Assembly (NCBI GenBank): GCA_003550325.1
Contig: QKWP01000108.1
Location: 200,538 to 264,537, forward strand
Length of the DNA stretch: 64,000 nucleotides
Reading direction: 5' to 3'
DNA from: Gigaspora rosea
Taxonomy: Eukaryota; Glomeromycota; Glomeromycetes; Diversisporales; Gigasporaceae
How positions within the stretch are numbered: the first letter of the stretch is position 1; each line of letters opens with the position of its first letter. Both the position numbers and the translations under genes were made by a program. Positions 22,400-33,491 of the stretch are shown piece after piece. The notes under the pieces were generated by a model. That model saw only the letters and a program-made list of their open reading frames with translations. It was not told where the DNA came from and did not search any database.

Positions 22400-24710
22400 G
22401 AGTAAATCTATGGACCATCCCCATAGGTTTTGTTAAATGCTATCTCCTAAAATAAAAAATTTCAAAAGTTTGAGCGAAGATATCTTGACAACCATCTAAC
22501 TAAATTCAATAAACTTTGTTTTATTTGAATTCTATGCATTTATAGAATTCAAATAAAAAAAGGTTCATTGAATTTAGTCAGATGGTTGTCAAGATATCTT
22601 TACACAAATTTAGAGAAAAATCAAAACGTCTATCAAAATAAAAGCTGCACCAAGATTTTTTAAAACTTTGAGCAAAGATATCTTGACAATATCTGATCAA
22701 ATTCGATGAACTTTTTTTTTGAATTCTATGCCTTTATAGAATTAAAATAAAAAAAATTCATCGAATTTGATCAGATGGTTGTCAAGATATCTTTGCTCAA
22801 ATTTTTAAAAAATCTTGGCGCAGCTTTTATTTTGATAGACATTTTGATTTTTCTCTAACTTTGAGCGAAGATATCATGACAACTATCTGACTAAATTCAA
22901 TGAACTTTTTTTTATTTGAATTCTATGAATTCATAAAATTCAAATAAAATAAACTTCATTGAATTTAGTCAGATGGTTGTCGAGCTATCTTCACTCAAAG
23001 TTAGAGAAAAAACAAACCATCTATCAAAATAAGAGCTGCACCAAAGTTGTTTTCAAAACTTTGAGCAAAGATATCTTGACAACTAGCTGACTAAATTCGA
23101 TGAATTTTTTTTATTTTAATTCTATAAAGGCAGAATTCAAATAAAAAAAAGTTTATCAAATTTGGTCAAATGGTTATCAAGATACTTTGCTCAAAGTTTT
23201 AAAAAAAATCTTGGCGCAGCTTTTATTTTGATAGATGTTTTGATTTTTCTCTAACTTTGTGCGAAGATATCTTGACAACTATCTAACTAAATCCAATGAA
23301 CTTTTTTTATTTGAATTCTATAAATTCATAGAATGCAAATAAAAAAAGTTTATTGTATTTAGTCAGATAGTTGTCATGATATCTTCGATCAAAATTTTCA
23401 ATTTTTTATTTTGATTGGGAAGATAGCATTTAACAAGACCTATATGGATAGTCCATAGATTTACTCAACTTTGAGCAAAGATATCTTGACGACCAACTGA
23501 CTAAATTCAATGAATTATTTTTTATTTTAATTCTATAAAGGTATAGAATTCAAATAAAAAAAGTTCATCAAATTTGGTCAGATGGTTGTCAAGATATCTT
23601 TGCTCTAAGTTTTAAAAAAATCTTAACGCAGTTTTTATTTTGATAGATATTTTTATTTTTCTCTAACTTTGAGCGATGATATCTTGACAACCATTTGACT
23701 AAATAAAATTCAATGAACTTTTTTTATTTGAATTCTATGAATTCATAAAATTCAAATAAAAAAAGATCATTGAATTTAGTCAGATGGTTGTCAAGCTATC
23801 TTCACTTAAAGTTAGAGAAAAATCAAAACGTCTATCAAAATAAAAGCTGCACCAAGATTTTTTTTAAAACTTTGAGCATAGATATCTTGACAACCATTTG
23901 ACCAAATTCGATGAACATTTTTTATTTGAATTCTATACCTTTATAGAATTAAAATAAAAAAAAAAATCATTGAATTTAGTCAGCTGGTTGTCAAGATATC
24001 TTTGCTCAAAGTTTTGAAAACAACTTTGGCACAACTCTTATTTTGATAGATGTCTTAATTTTTCTCTAACTTTGAGTGAAGATAGCTTGACAACCATCTA
24101 ACTAAATCCAATGAACTTTTTTTTATTTGAATTTTATGCATTCATAGAATTTAAATAAAAAAAAAGTTCATTGAATTTAGTCAGATGGTTNAAAAAAAAG
24201 TTCATTGAATTTAGTCAGATGGTTGTCAAGATATCTTCGCTCAAAGTTAGAGAAAAATCAAAACATCTATCAAAATAAAAGCTGCGCCAAGATTTTTTTA
24301 AAACTTTGAGCAAAGATATCTTGACAACTATCTGACAAAATCCGATGAATTTTTTTTTATTTTAATTCTATAAAGGCATAGAATTCAAATAAAAAAAATT
24401 CATTGAATTTGGTCAGATAGTTGTCAAGATATCTTTGCTCAAAGTTTTAAAAAAATCTTGGTGCATCTTTTATTTTGATAGACATTTTGATTTTTCTCTA
24501 ACTTTGTGCAAAAATATCTTGACAACCATCTGACTAAGTTCAATGTACTTTTTTTATTTGAATTCTATGTATGCATAGAATTCAAATAAAAAAAGTTCAT
24601 TGAATTTAGTTAGATGGTTGTCAAGATATCTTCACTCAAACTTTTAAAATTTTTTATTTTAGGGAAATGGTATTTGACAAAACCTATGGGAATAGTCTAT
24701 AGATTTACTC
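22400..24710. mobile_element. Foldback-like element of eleven tandem palindromes, 9-bp TSD
   Basis: Terminal inverted repeats of about 80 bp start GAGTAAATCTATGGAC (left) and GAGTAAATCTATAGAC (right, reverse complement). The 9-bp sequence TTTAAATTA flanks both ends perfectly (22391-22399, 24711-24719). The interior is a chain of about eleven palindromes of roughly 190-200 bp, each arm reading GAGCAAAGATATCTTGACAA and meeting at GAATTC..GAATTC near 22540, 22735, 22930, 23125, 23330, 23540, 23745, 23945, 24145, 24375 and 24575. Linkers carry AAAATCTTGGCGCAGCTTTT. Another copy of the end occurs internally at about 23390-23463. There is no open frame, so movement would need a transposase in trans. 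A 9-bp TSD and internally repetitive inverted repeats are typical of Foldback/MULE elements. Confidence 0.85.
24158..24224. other. One-base N between two identical 33-bp stretches
   Basis: Position 24191 is N. The 33 bases before it (24158-24190) are identical to the 33 after it (24192-24224). This is the pattern of two contig ends that overlap but were joined with a gap, so one copy is probably artificial. Confidence 0.8.
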
Positions 24711-24719
24711 TTTAAATTA

Positions 24720-25930
24720 TTAAACTTTATTATACTATAAAATTTAATAAAAAATTAGAACTCACAATTATTTAAATTTCATTTACTACAAATATTTTGT
24801 GTATTATATATTCCATATTAATTATATTAATTTATATAAAAAAAAATAAATAAGCTTTTGATGTTTAATTTTTAAACAAATCTTTATTATTTTTTCTTAT
24901 TTATTTCTTAATATAGAATAAAAATAACTTTCTGGCTTATAAAATCTCTAATAGAATATAAGAAACATTTATTTATCAATAGAAAAATGAATGCTCTTTA
25001 ATGGGTCAAAATAAATATAATTATGTTTAACTCATTTAAAAATCTAAGCAAATTATAAATTATATAACCAAAAACTTCAAAAATTAAAAATTAACTAGAA
25101 ACACATTTTTATAAGATAATTTGTACTATGTACCAAATGTTGAAGAAGACAAAAACCTGCTAAAAGTTTTTTACTATACCTATGCTCTTTTTTTAATGAC
25201 AATAAATTTTAACATACAATTAAAAAGATTTGTATATAGTATTATTTATCTTGCAAACAGTAGTTGATGATACTATTCATAAATACATTCATGAATAGAG
25301 TGTTTTAAATGCACATTAGCCCTGCAAAGTATTGAAATCATCAATTCAGATATTAATTTAAGTGATTACTGGCATTATACTTTGTAAAAAAAAAGAGAAT
25401 AGCAGGCTCAAAAGAAGTAGCTATGTACAAGACATTCTATGTAGTAATGTAAAAATTGTTCAAGTTTTTTAATTACATGAATTTTTTTATTTAAAGTTAA
25501 AGAGTTGTTTAATATAATTGTAATTTACACAAATTTATGTTTTTTTTTTAAATTTTTTAAATACAATTTAATGTAAATTTTATTACTTTTTATTCATGCA
25601 AATAAATATTTATGATATAAGTATTGTTATTAATAGTTGTAAAATTTTTATCACTTGTCATATAATTTTATCTTTTTTTACTAATTGAGAAATAATGTAT
25701 ATTGTTTCAAAATTTAAGAATAACTTAAATCAATTTGAACTCTATCTAAATTGTGAAATAATACAGAACTCAATAACTACAATATAAGCTAAAGCTTGTC
25801 ATCTAATAAAAACATATATTATTTAAATTAAAACCACATATGGGGCTGCATCGATTATATATAAAAAGAAATCTATAGCATTATTTGCAAAAATGAGTTA
25901 GCTATACTATCATATAAACCAGGCATTTTT
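24720..25930. other. AT-rich intergenic, nothing recognised
   Basis: No open frame, repeat or RNA gene could be supported. Confidence 0.5.
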
Positions 25931-25942
25931 CGACATTTAAAG

Positions 25943-26352
25943 TAGGGATGTTAAATTGCTTATAAAATGCTCAAACTGCTAAACCCAATTTTCTTGTTAG
26001 TTTTATGTTTTTTTATTTTTATTTTTTTGTAAAATTGCTGTATTAAAATTGTTTATAATAATTTTAAAAAAATACATTTATTAAAAAAATAAAAATTTGG
26101 TTTAATTTGCAAATATTAATCATTTTATGTCATTAAAGCACTGCTCAGAAGCATAATTGCTTATAAAATGCTTAAAGACAATTTCTTATCGCAAATATAA
26201 TTTTTAACTTTTTTTTGTAATTAGATCTATTGTTTATATTATTTTTAATCTAATTATTTATTAAAAAAATTAATTTGATTATCATTGTAGTTTAATAAAT
26301 TATTTTAAATTTGTGTTACATGAAGCAATTTAGAAGCAATTTAATATCTCTA
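25943..26352. mobile_element. hAT-type MITE, 410 bp, perfect 8-bp TSD
   Basis: Ends TAGGGATGTTAAATTGC and TAGAGATATTAAATTGC (reverse complement) match at 15 of 17 positions. ATTTAAAG flanks both sides (25935-25942, 26353-26360). GCTTATAAAATGCT motifs repeat inside. Same family as 61818-62311. Confidence 0.9.
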
Positions 26353-26574
26353 ATTTAAAGGATTCAATTTGTATAATAAAATTTTTGTCAATGCCTACTT
26401 TTTGAAACATGGAAAAGTATTTGTATGATTGGCTAGCATATGTAAATTTAGTAGTTATATAATAATAGTTAGTTATTGTTATTGTTATACCAAATTTTAA
26501 AGTGATTTTCTATAAACAGGGATGTTTAAAGTGGGGAAAACTCATATTTCTTAATAATTTTCTTGATTAACTTT

Positions 26575-27420
26575 AGGGTTAGAGTTATCTTATATTAGAG
26601 TTAGATTGGGGTTTAAATAGTTATATATACGCAAAATTGCTTTCCCTATATTTTTACTTAATCTACTTGTTCTTGTTTCTTGTTTTGCTAGCGATCATCA
26701 AAATTCTGTAATTTGATTGGCTATGATCACATGAATTTGCTCTGCTTTGGACGACCACAAACGAGGGATAGCTAAAGCCATATAACCACATAATTTTTTG
26801 AGATTTTAGTTAAAATTTATGTTAGAGCCTGTTTAGCATTAGAGTTGGGATTAAAGTTAAAACCAATATAAATAAAATTGCCTTTCTAACATTTTTTATT
26901 AATGGTCTAGAATGCCGTTTTTATGTTCTTGTAGTTTTTTATTATTTGATTTCTTCGTGCTGATCTGTGTAAACAAAATTTAACAACCCCGCTTGGTTGA
27001 TTTATTTATGTGGGTGCATGGCTTTAGATGACCCTGATAAATAGAAAAAAAGATGACTATAATACCTTTAAAATAGAAGAATAGCTAAAGCCTGTGCATT
27101 ATATTTTGATTATTTAATTAAAAATTAGGATAAAGATTAGTTAGAGATTAGAATTAGGCTTGTTTTATAAATAAAATAGTCTTCACAACATTTTTTATTA
27201 ATGCTTCTAGACAGGTTTAGTTACTCGTTTCTTTTATTTTGGCGTTTTTTACTTTTTTTCTTTGTTTTTGTCTTGTCGCATAATCCATAAAGATCAGATG
27301 TTATGATTTGATCAGCTTTCTATTATGTGAACTTTAGACAATCCTAAAACAGAAAAAAATATAGCATACCAAAAAGTTGAACAGTTATATTTCATGTGAT
27401 CATACTAGTATAATTGATTG
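26575..27420. repeat. About three tandem diverged copies of a 300-bp repeat
   Basis: Each copy runs TTAGGGTTAGAGTT-like, AAAATTGCCTTTC..ATTTTTTATTAATG, then ATTTGATTGGCTATGATC-like and ends in GCTAAAGCC or CTTTAGATGA. Further pieces lie at 31780-31879 and 35166-35345. No coding region. Confidence 0.6.
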
Positions 27421-28178
27421 AAGTGCAATTTTTTGAACTTAATTAATTGGTGCTATAACTTTACATAATAGATTACATATTATATATTTACTATTAAAAA
27501 TTGTTAATTACTTATTTGTACCAAATTACATGTCATTTTATTCTTAAAAAGTTATAATTAATATTAGAATTAATAGATGATGTTATAACAAAATCTTGAA
27601 AGAAATTTTTTTGTAGTACAAAAGGCGATCTCTTAGCTAAAATTTTGATCTTTTAAAAGATAAGTGATTATTTTTTAATTTTTATTCACAACTAGTGATA
27701 TGCCATAGTTAGTGATGCCACTGAAATTGATTTTTGAAAAAGGCCTATTTCGTTTTCATTAAATAAAATTAAAATTTTTTATGAGCAAATAAAATTTATA
27801 TAGATATATTCCTTATAATTTCGTCTATTCAAAAAAAGTATCAAATAATTTCATCTTTCAAGTAAAATAGGTCAAAAACAATTTCATCTTCAAATTTTAA
27901 TTTCGGGTATTAGAACCCAAAATAATTTCATCCTTATATATAACCATAGTACACAAAAAATTTTTTAAAAAATTCTAGAAAAAGTAATAAAATCTATTCG
28001 CTCTATAAGATAAGTAGTACGAGTGATAGTACAGGTTGGTATAGGAAATGCTCAAAATGGCATAAATCTTGTAGCATATACAGGAATGTTTTACAGAATG
28101 GCACAGTAAAAATGACACAGAAATTGCAGCAAAGGGTGGTACGTAATATCACGTCATATGAAATAGTATGTTCAGATA
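27421..28178. other. AT-rich intergenic, no gene seen
   Basis: Short repeats of an ATAATTTCATCTT type (27810-27935) are the only pattern seen. Confidence 0.45.
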
Positions 28179-28430
28179 ACACATAAGGGGAGTAGGGGTA
28201 TTATGGCGAAGTTAAGTATGCTACAAGGAAAACTTTTTATTAACCCAATATAGAACTTTGAAATTTAAACCACTAATAGTACAACATATATAGAATAAAT
28301 CTAATACAAAAATAAGAATGCATGATTTGTATATCGGTACAAGATCATCGTTTTTGTACACAGTACCAAAATCAAAAAATTTAAGGTTATGGAGGTATTG
28401 TGGCGAATTTAGAAAAAAAATTTTTTTTTC

Positions 28431-30197
28431 TTATTTTTTTTTCCTTGCTAACTTTTCTTGACTTTTTTTAGCACGTTCTTCTTTTTTTTGTGCTAGCTCA
28501 AGTTCTCGTGCAGCCTTTTTTTGGGCTGTTATCTCTTTTTTTCGTTTTGTCTCTGCAATCTTCTGTTCTGATTTCTCATTCGCTTCTTTCAATTGCCGCC
28601 AGCTTTCCTCATTCGTAAGAAGTCGAGCAAAAGGGAGCGTTTTTCTCTTTTTTTTAGGAGGGAGCAACGGAGAACCTGACTGCTTTTCGGGATCAGATTG
28701 GTTTCCAGAAGTTGGCTGAGAGTTATTGGCTTGTGAATTACGAACTGGATACTTTAGAACTGAGCGCAAAGTAGATGTTCCAGGATTTTTGTAGACGTCA
28801 AGCTCTTCTGTTACTAGCGCAAGTTGAGCTTTTAATAATTCATTTTCCTCCTTAAGCATTTTATTTTCTTCTTTTAACAAATTAACGTTCAACCTTGTAG
28901 GATGAAAATGGTTTGGTTGAGATGCAGAACTTGATTCGACAAGTTGGTCGAAAGGTTGGCTTGGTTCGATGGGTTGGACGAAAGAGTTGCTACATGAAGA
29001 TAAGTCAACAAAGTTTTCAGTTGTTAGTGAAGCGTCCAAACGGTCGGGGCTAATGGCATTGGGATTAAATGGCCATATTCCCGTTGTTTTATAGGCATTG
29101 CAAATGGCAAGTGGCGTGTAGGTTTCAAGAAAAGCGGGACCAAGGACTTTCGCGAAAGTGTGTTTTGTTACTGTCATGCCATTATTATTAATACAATATT
29201 TATTACACGCTTTGTTATATTCGTTTTTTAATTTTGCAAAAGGAAGCTCTGATGGTTGCAAAACGTGTGTTGTATGAGGTGGAAGCGCGTAAAGAAGGAT
29301 ACTATTTTCTCGGCAAAAATCAACGCTTGTATAGTTAATATGGCTTTTATGACCATCGAGGATTAACAAAACAGGTCGAGCAGGTGGAACTGAGTTGATA
29401 AAGTGGTTAAGGTACATTTGAAAAAGGTCTTCGCGCATATACCCAGTATCTGTAAAACCCATTACAGTTCCAGACGGTGCACCTTCTAACAAGCCAGGAA
29501 TTGCGCGAACACCCTTATAGATTATCAAAGGCGGAATATACGACCCAGCGGCAGAAATTGTTGGTGCTAATGAGATATGTTCATGAGAATTCCCATACGA
29601 AACTTTATGAACTTGGCGTGCACCTTTTTTTGCAATTACTTTTTCAGATTTTGGAACAATGACGAAACCAGTTTCGTCCATGTTCCAAATCTGCGCAGCG
29701 GTAAGTGAATTCTCATGAATAATCTGTTTAAGTTTTTCAAAATGGTCCTTAACAATTGTTGCATTTGCTCGCTGTGCGCGTGCCTCTGATAATTCTTGTG
29801 GAGTACGAATTGAAAGCTCAGGGTGATCCCTCATGAAACGCTTCCACCAATCATAACTTGGTCCCGTATTTCCAAATGGATGATTTCGTTTATTTAATCG
29901 CATAATTTCGATTATACAATGGTTAACCCCCTCCTTTGTTAGACCAAACCCGAGCTTTTGCATATTAAGGCAATAGCCGGCAAGTTGATCTTCTTCATGT
30001 TTAGTAAGAACGGTTGATGGTCCTGGGCGACCAAGAGGACCACCATTTTCTTTAGCCCGTCTAAGTGTAGTTTCTGGAATTCCAAAGCTTTTTGCAACAC
30101 TGTTTAAGCTTGGACCTTTAGAACCGATAGGTTGTTCATTTAATTTGTCAAGTGCAGCACGAATTTTATCTTGTCTGTTAGTATTAGAAACTTGCAT
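28431..30197 (-). CDS. Tigger/pogo-like DDE transposase, 588 residues, intact
   Basis: Cut-and-paste transposase of the Tc1/mariner-pogo group, expected to bind the element's ends in the nucleus. An N-terminal psq-type helix-turn-helix spans about residues 8-55. A CENP-B-like second helix-turn-helix covers 65-135. The DDE domain spans about 170-385, with D174 (W-N-M-D-E-T-G-F), D281 (L-I-L-D-G-H-K-S-H) and E317 in L-Q-P-S-E, where relatives usually have aspartate (L-Q-P-L-D). Residues 450-482 form a leucine/glutamate coiled coil. P-P-K-K-K-R-K near 520 looks like a nuclear signal, and the last 60 residues are lysine/glutamate-rich. The start is the first ATG, and the frame is unbroken. Small frames inside it are shadows. 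Confidence 0.9.
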   Translation of the reverse strand: MQVSNTNRQDKIRAALDKLNEQPIGSKGPSLNSVAKSFGIPETTLRRAKENGGPLGRPGPSTVLTKHEEDQLAGYCLNMQKLGFGLTKEGVNHCIIEIMRLNKRNHPFGNTGPSYDWWKRFMRDHPELSIRTPQELSEARAQRANATIVKDHFEKLKQIIHENSLTAAQIWNMDETGFVIVPKSEKVIAKKGARQVHKVSYGNSHEHISLAPTISAAGSYIPPLIIYKGVRAIPGLLEGAPSGTVMGFTDTGYMREDLFQMYLNHFINSVPPARPVLLILDGHKSHINYTSVDFCRENSILLYALPPHTTHVLQPSELPFAKLKNEYNKACNKYCINNNGMTVTKHTFAKVLGPAFLETYTPLAICNAYKTTGIWPFNPNAISPDRLDASLTTENFVDLSSCSNSFVQPIEPSQPFDQLVESSSASQPNHFHPTRLNVNLLKEENKMLKEENELLKAQLALVTEELDVYKNPGTSTLRSVLKYPVRNSQANNSQPTSGNQSDPEKQSGSPLLPPKKKRKTLPFARLLTNEESWRQLKEANEKSEQKIAETKRKKEITAQKKAARELELAQKKEERAKKSQEKLARKKK

Positions 30198-30777
30198 ATT
30201 TATTTGATGTAACGAGATAATACAATAATGTGAAAACGTGACGAAAACGTGACAAAAAACAATTTATATAATAATAAAGTAACACGGGTTTACTATGTCA
30301 TTTATTTATTTAAATGTTCAAGGTTGTTCAATGTCTACTGGTGAAAATAAACTTGTTTTCGTGATCCAAGAATTTTTGCGTCGCGATACATTTTATTAAC
30401 GTGTCGCGAACCTGTTTTTATTGTTGGACCTACGTACGTACATACCAGAATTAAGGGGAATGTGTAGTTGTTATGAATTGTTATACATAAAAAAGATAAA
30501 TAAGTTTTTGTTTTGCGTGGAGTAAATTTCTAATTCCACCATAATTACTTCGCCATAATACCTAATATATGGCTTATATACCTTTATTTATTCGAAGTAA
30601 AAATAAATTAAGAAAAAGATTATCAAACTATATAAAAGTTTTGAACTTAGGTAGAATTTGTTACTGCGAACAAAATTACTTAACGCGCTAAGATGGATTT
30701 ATTTAGTGCAAAAATTTTTTTGTATGTGTTCTGTTTTCTTTTTTTAAGTAAAAATTCGTTTAAATATCGATATTTCA

Positions 30778-30880
30778 TGATCCAGTGGTCGGAAATGAAC
30801 GAATTTGGCACCAATCGATTCGTCTCACCGAGACGAATCGAATGGTGTACAAATCGTTCAATTCCGATCACGGGATCAAG
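30778..30880. repeat. Imperfect inverted repeat, arms about 50 bp
   Basis: TGATCCAGTGGTCGG pairs with CCGATCACGGGATCA across a central 11-bp perfect stem CGATTCGTCTC / GAGACGAATCG with an ACC loop (about 30815-30840). It lies just upstream of the transposase start within the Tigger element. The overlapping frames on both strands here are by-products of the symmetry. Confidence 0.75.
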
Positions 30881-30940
30881 AGATATGCCGAATTCGCCAT
30901 AATACCTTATTCGCCATAATACCCCTACTCTCCTTATGTG

Positions 30941-31871
30941 TACATTACACATGTGTTAGCTTGCGATATTATTAACTTGTTTGTGGAGAGCAAAAGATTA
31001 GTAAAGGATTTTTTTTAAAAAACAGAGCAATATCTCATGATTTTATTAATAAAGCTTTCCTGTATGTCTTAACAAAAAAATTCCTTACAAAATTTTGCTT
31101 CATATGCAGTTAGCTTGTTCATCTTATATTTATTACTTATATAAATTTATGTTTTAATAGTTAATCCACATCGTTATCATAGTAGCACATGAATTTACGT
31201 TCATTACCCATGCCAAATTCTGTGCTGATTCGAATAGTAAACTGCTACAAAATCTGTGCCATTTACGGTCCAATTGGCACAAGCACTCGGTCCCTCACGG
31301 TTCAATAAATCTGAACCAACTCAGGCCATACCTGTACAAATTTGGACCTTGACCTGAGCCAAAATGACCCGTGCCTATTCGATTCCATCCTGTGCCTATA
31401 TGGTACATTTTTCTTATAGGGTCATTTTTCAAATTTTTACTTATGTAATCGTATTTTTGTTTATAGATGAGTGTGCATTATAGGTACCTAATATAACTAT
31501 TTTGCTATTGATGAAATGATACAATTCATATGTTTTGTCATTGACGAAACAACTATATGGCTGCATCAGATCACATGAGTTGCGTTATGCATTATTAGTA
31601 TTCATACTATTTGTACTGCTATACATACGATACAACTATGTACTATATATACTGTATACTAAAAAATTCAAATATCATATAAATTGCATATTACTACTTA
31701 TGACCAATAATAATTTAGGAAAATTAGTGGATCTATTATAGTAAAATATATTATATTTTTATCTTACATTGTTTAACAAAATCAGGGAATCGCTAAAGCC
31801 TTGTATCTACATGACTTTGAAATTTTAGTTATAATTAGGGTTAGGTTTAGGTTCATTTACTATTAGGAGAG
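30941..31871. other. No gene; repeat fragments
   Basis: 31195-31450 is slightly GC-richer with repeated CTGTGCC/CAATTGGCAC words. 31780-31871 matches the 300-bp repeat family at 26575-27420. The 68-residue frame at 31535-31741 has no recognisable domain. Confidence 0.45.
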
Positions 31872-32284
31872 TGTATATACAGTATTGGTATTGGACATAT
31901 GTCTATCTAATTTTAACATGATTGGACTGAATGGACATTGGACATATGCTTGGATATAGTCTAGGTCCAATATGTCCAACTATTTACTAAAATTTTAAAA
32001 TTATTTATTATATAAGCTACAACAAATTCTTTTTAAATATATAATTTAAATAATTCTAAATTAGTATTAGGCCTCCACATGGGCCTGGGATACCCGTGGG
32101 TACTCGTGGGTAAGCCCTACAAGGGCTGGGCTAGGGTATTGATTTTAAACTCTACGGTAAGGGTAAGGGCTTGGAATTCTGAGTCCTTACAATAGCGGGT
32201 AGGGCTAGGGTAATACATGTACTACTATTGGGCTTATGGGTACCCGTAGTGTACCCATTGCTTTTGATATGTCCAATAGAATTA

Positions 32285-32615
32285 CACAGATAGAATCAAT
32301 GAATAATAGGTACATACCAGGTAACTAGTTTCCCGTTATGTACCCATTATTCTACCTTAGATCAGCCAAATAACTGATATATATCAGGGGCATATAGTAT
32401 GAATATAGGTAAGATAACGGGAGGTAGATCGATATCGGTAACATAACAGTAACATATAGGGACATCCCGTTATCTTACTCTTAGTCCAAATAGTGCTAAG
32501 TGTAAGATAACGAGATGTCTCTGTATGTTACTGTTATATTACTGATATCGATCTACCTCCTGTTATCTTATCTATATGCATCCTATATACCCCGATATGT
32601 ATCGGTTATTTGGAT
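32285..32615. repeat. Truncated copy of the foldback at 33071
   Basis: This matches the foldback at 33071-33491 from the CACAG.(C/T)AGAATCA end through both GGTAGATCGATATCGG arms, then stops before the right terminus. Confidence 0.7.
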
Positions 32616-32863
32616 CATAATTGTGCGTGTGGGAATATTATACGATTACATTTATTGTATAATTTGTTAATAAAATATTGCTTATATTTCATTAATAACT
32701 ATATCGGGCATAGAGTGGGAAATTATAATTGTATAAATATAGCCCATTAAATAATAAAGTCAGAAAATAGCTAATGATAATTTTAATTGTCAAACGGTCC
32801 TTAATGTTCAACTATTAAAACAATAATCCTGCATAACTTATCTGTATCCTAGTTGAAATTAAA

Positions 32864-32923
32864 AAAATCAGCTAGCTGATTTTTCAACAGTCAATTTTTT
32901 CTAAAATCGGCTAGCCGATTTTA
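32864..32923. repeat. Two adjacent perfect palindromes
   Basis: AAAATCAGCTAGCTGATTTT (32864-32883) and AAAATCGGCTAGCCGATTTT (32903-32922) differ only by compensating A/G and T/C changes, so the symmetry is kept in both. Confidence 0.7.
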
Positions 32924-33070
32924 TAAATTGTAAATTACAATTTTTTTTTCAAATTCGGATCAGTTTTTTTTTTTTAAAAAAAAAATCTTTATTTGGTAAG
33001 TGCTTTTAAATATTTCAAATTAAATATTTGCATTCGCTAAGTACATCACTATTTAATTTATTAGAAAATA

Positions 33071-33491
33071 CACAGGCAGAATCAGTGAATAACGGGTACA
33101 TACCAGGTACATAATGGGAAACTAGTTTCCCGTTATGTACCCATTATTCTACCATCGATCTGCCAAATAACCATACATATTGGGGGCATATAGGATGCAT
33201 ATAGATAAGATAACGGGAGGTAGATCGATATCGGTAACATAATAGTAACATACAGGGACATCCCGTTATCTTACTCTTAGTCCAAATAGTGCTAAGAGTA
33301 AGATAACCTGTATGTTACTGTTATATTACCGATATCGATCTACCTCCCGTTATCTTACCTATATGCATCCTATATGCCCCAATATGTATCGGTTATTTGG
33401 TGGATCTATGGTAGAATAACAAGTATATAATGGAAACTGGTTTCCCGTTATATACCTGGTATGTACTCATTATTCATTGATTCGACCTGTG
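33071..33491. mobile_element. Foldback MITE, 421 bp
   Basis: Arms of about 200 bp meet near 33281. The termini are CACAGGCAGAATCAGTGAAT and CACAGGTCGAATCAATGAAT (reverse complement of right). ATA stands at both flanks but is too short to prove a TSD. The arms carry GGTACATACCAGGTA and CGGGAGGTAGATCGATATCG. Confidence 0.8.

Larger units (their letters stand above)
28180..30940 (-). mobile_element. Tigger/pogo-type DNA transposon, 2.76 kb
   Basis: Terminal inverted repeats CACATAAGGGGAGTAGGGG / CACATAAGGAGAGTAGGGG continue into TATTATGGCGAA on both sides (28180-28210, 30911-30940). Subterminal copies of GGTATTATGGCGAA recur at about 28393, 30537-30565 and 30893. A TA follows the right end; the left flank is AA, so the usual TA duplication is not clean. 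It encloses one intact transposase frame. A 100-bp inverted repeat (30778-30880) lies inside the 5' end. Confidence 0.85.

Noticed and set aside
22400-24710. CRISPR-like array
   Set aside because: Repeats alternate in orientation and linkers are also repeated; there are no unique spacers or cas genes, and the setting is eukaryotic.
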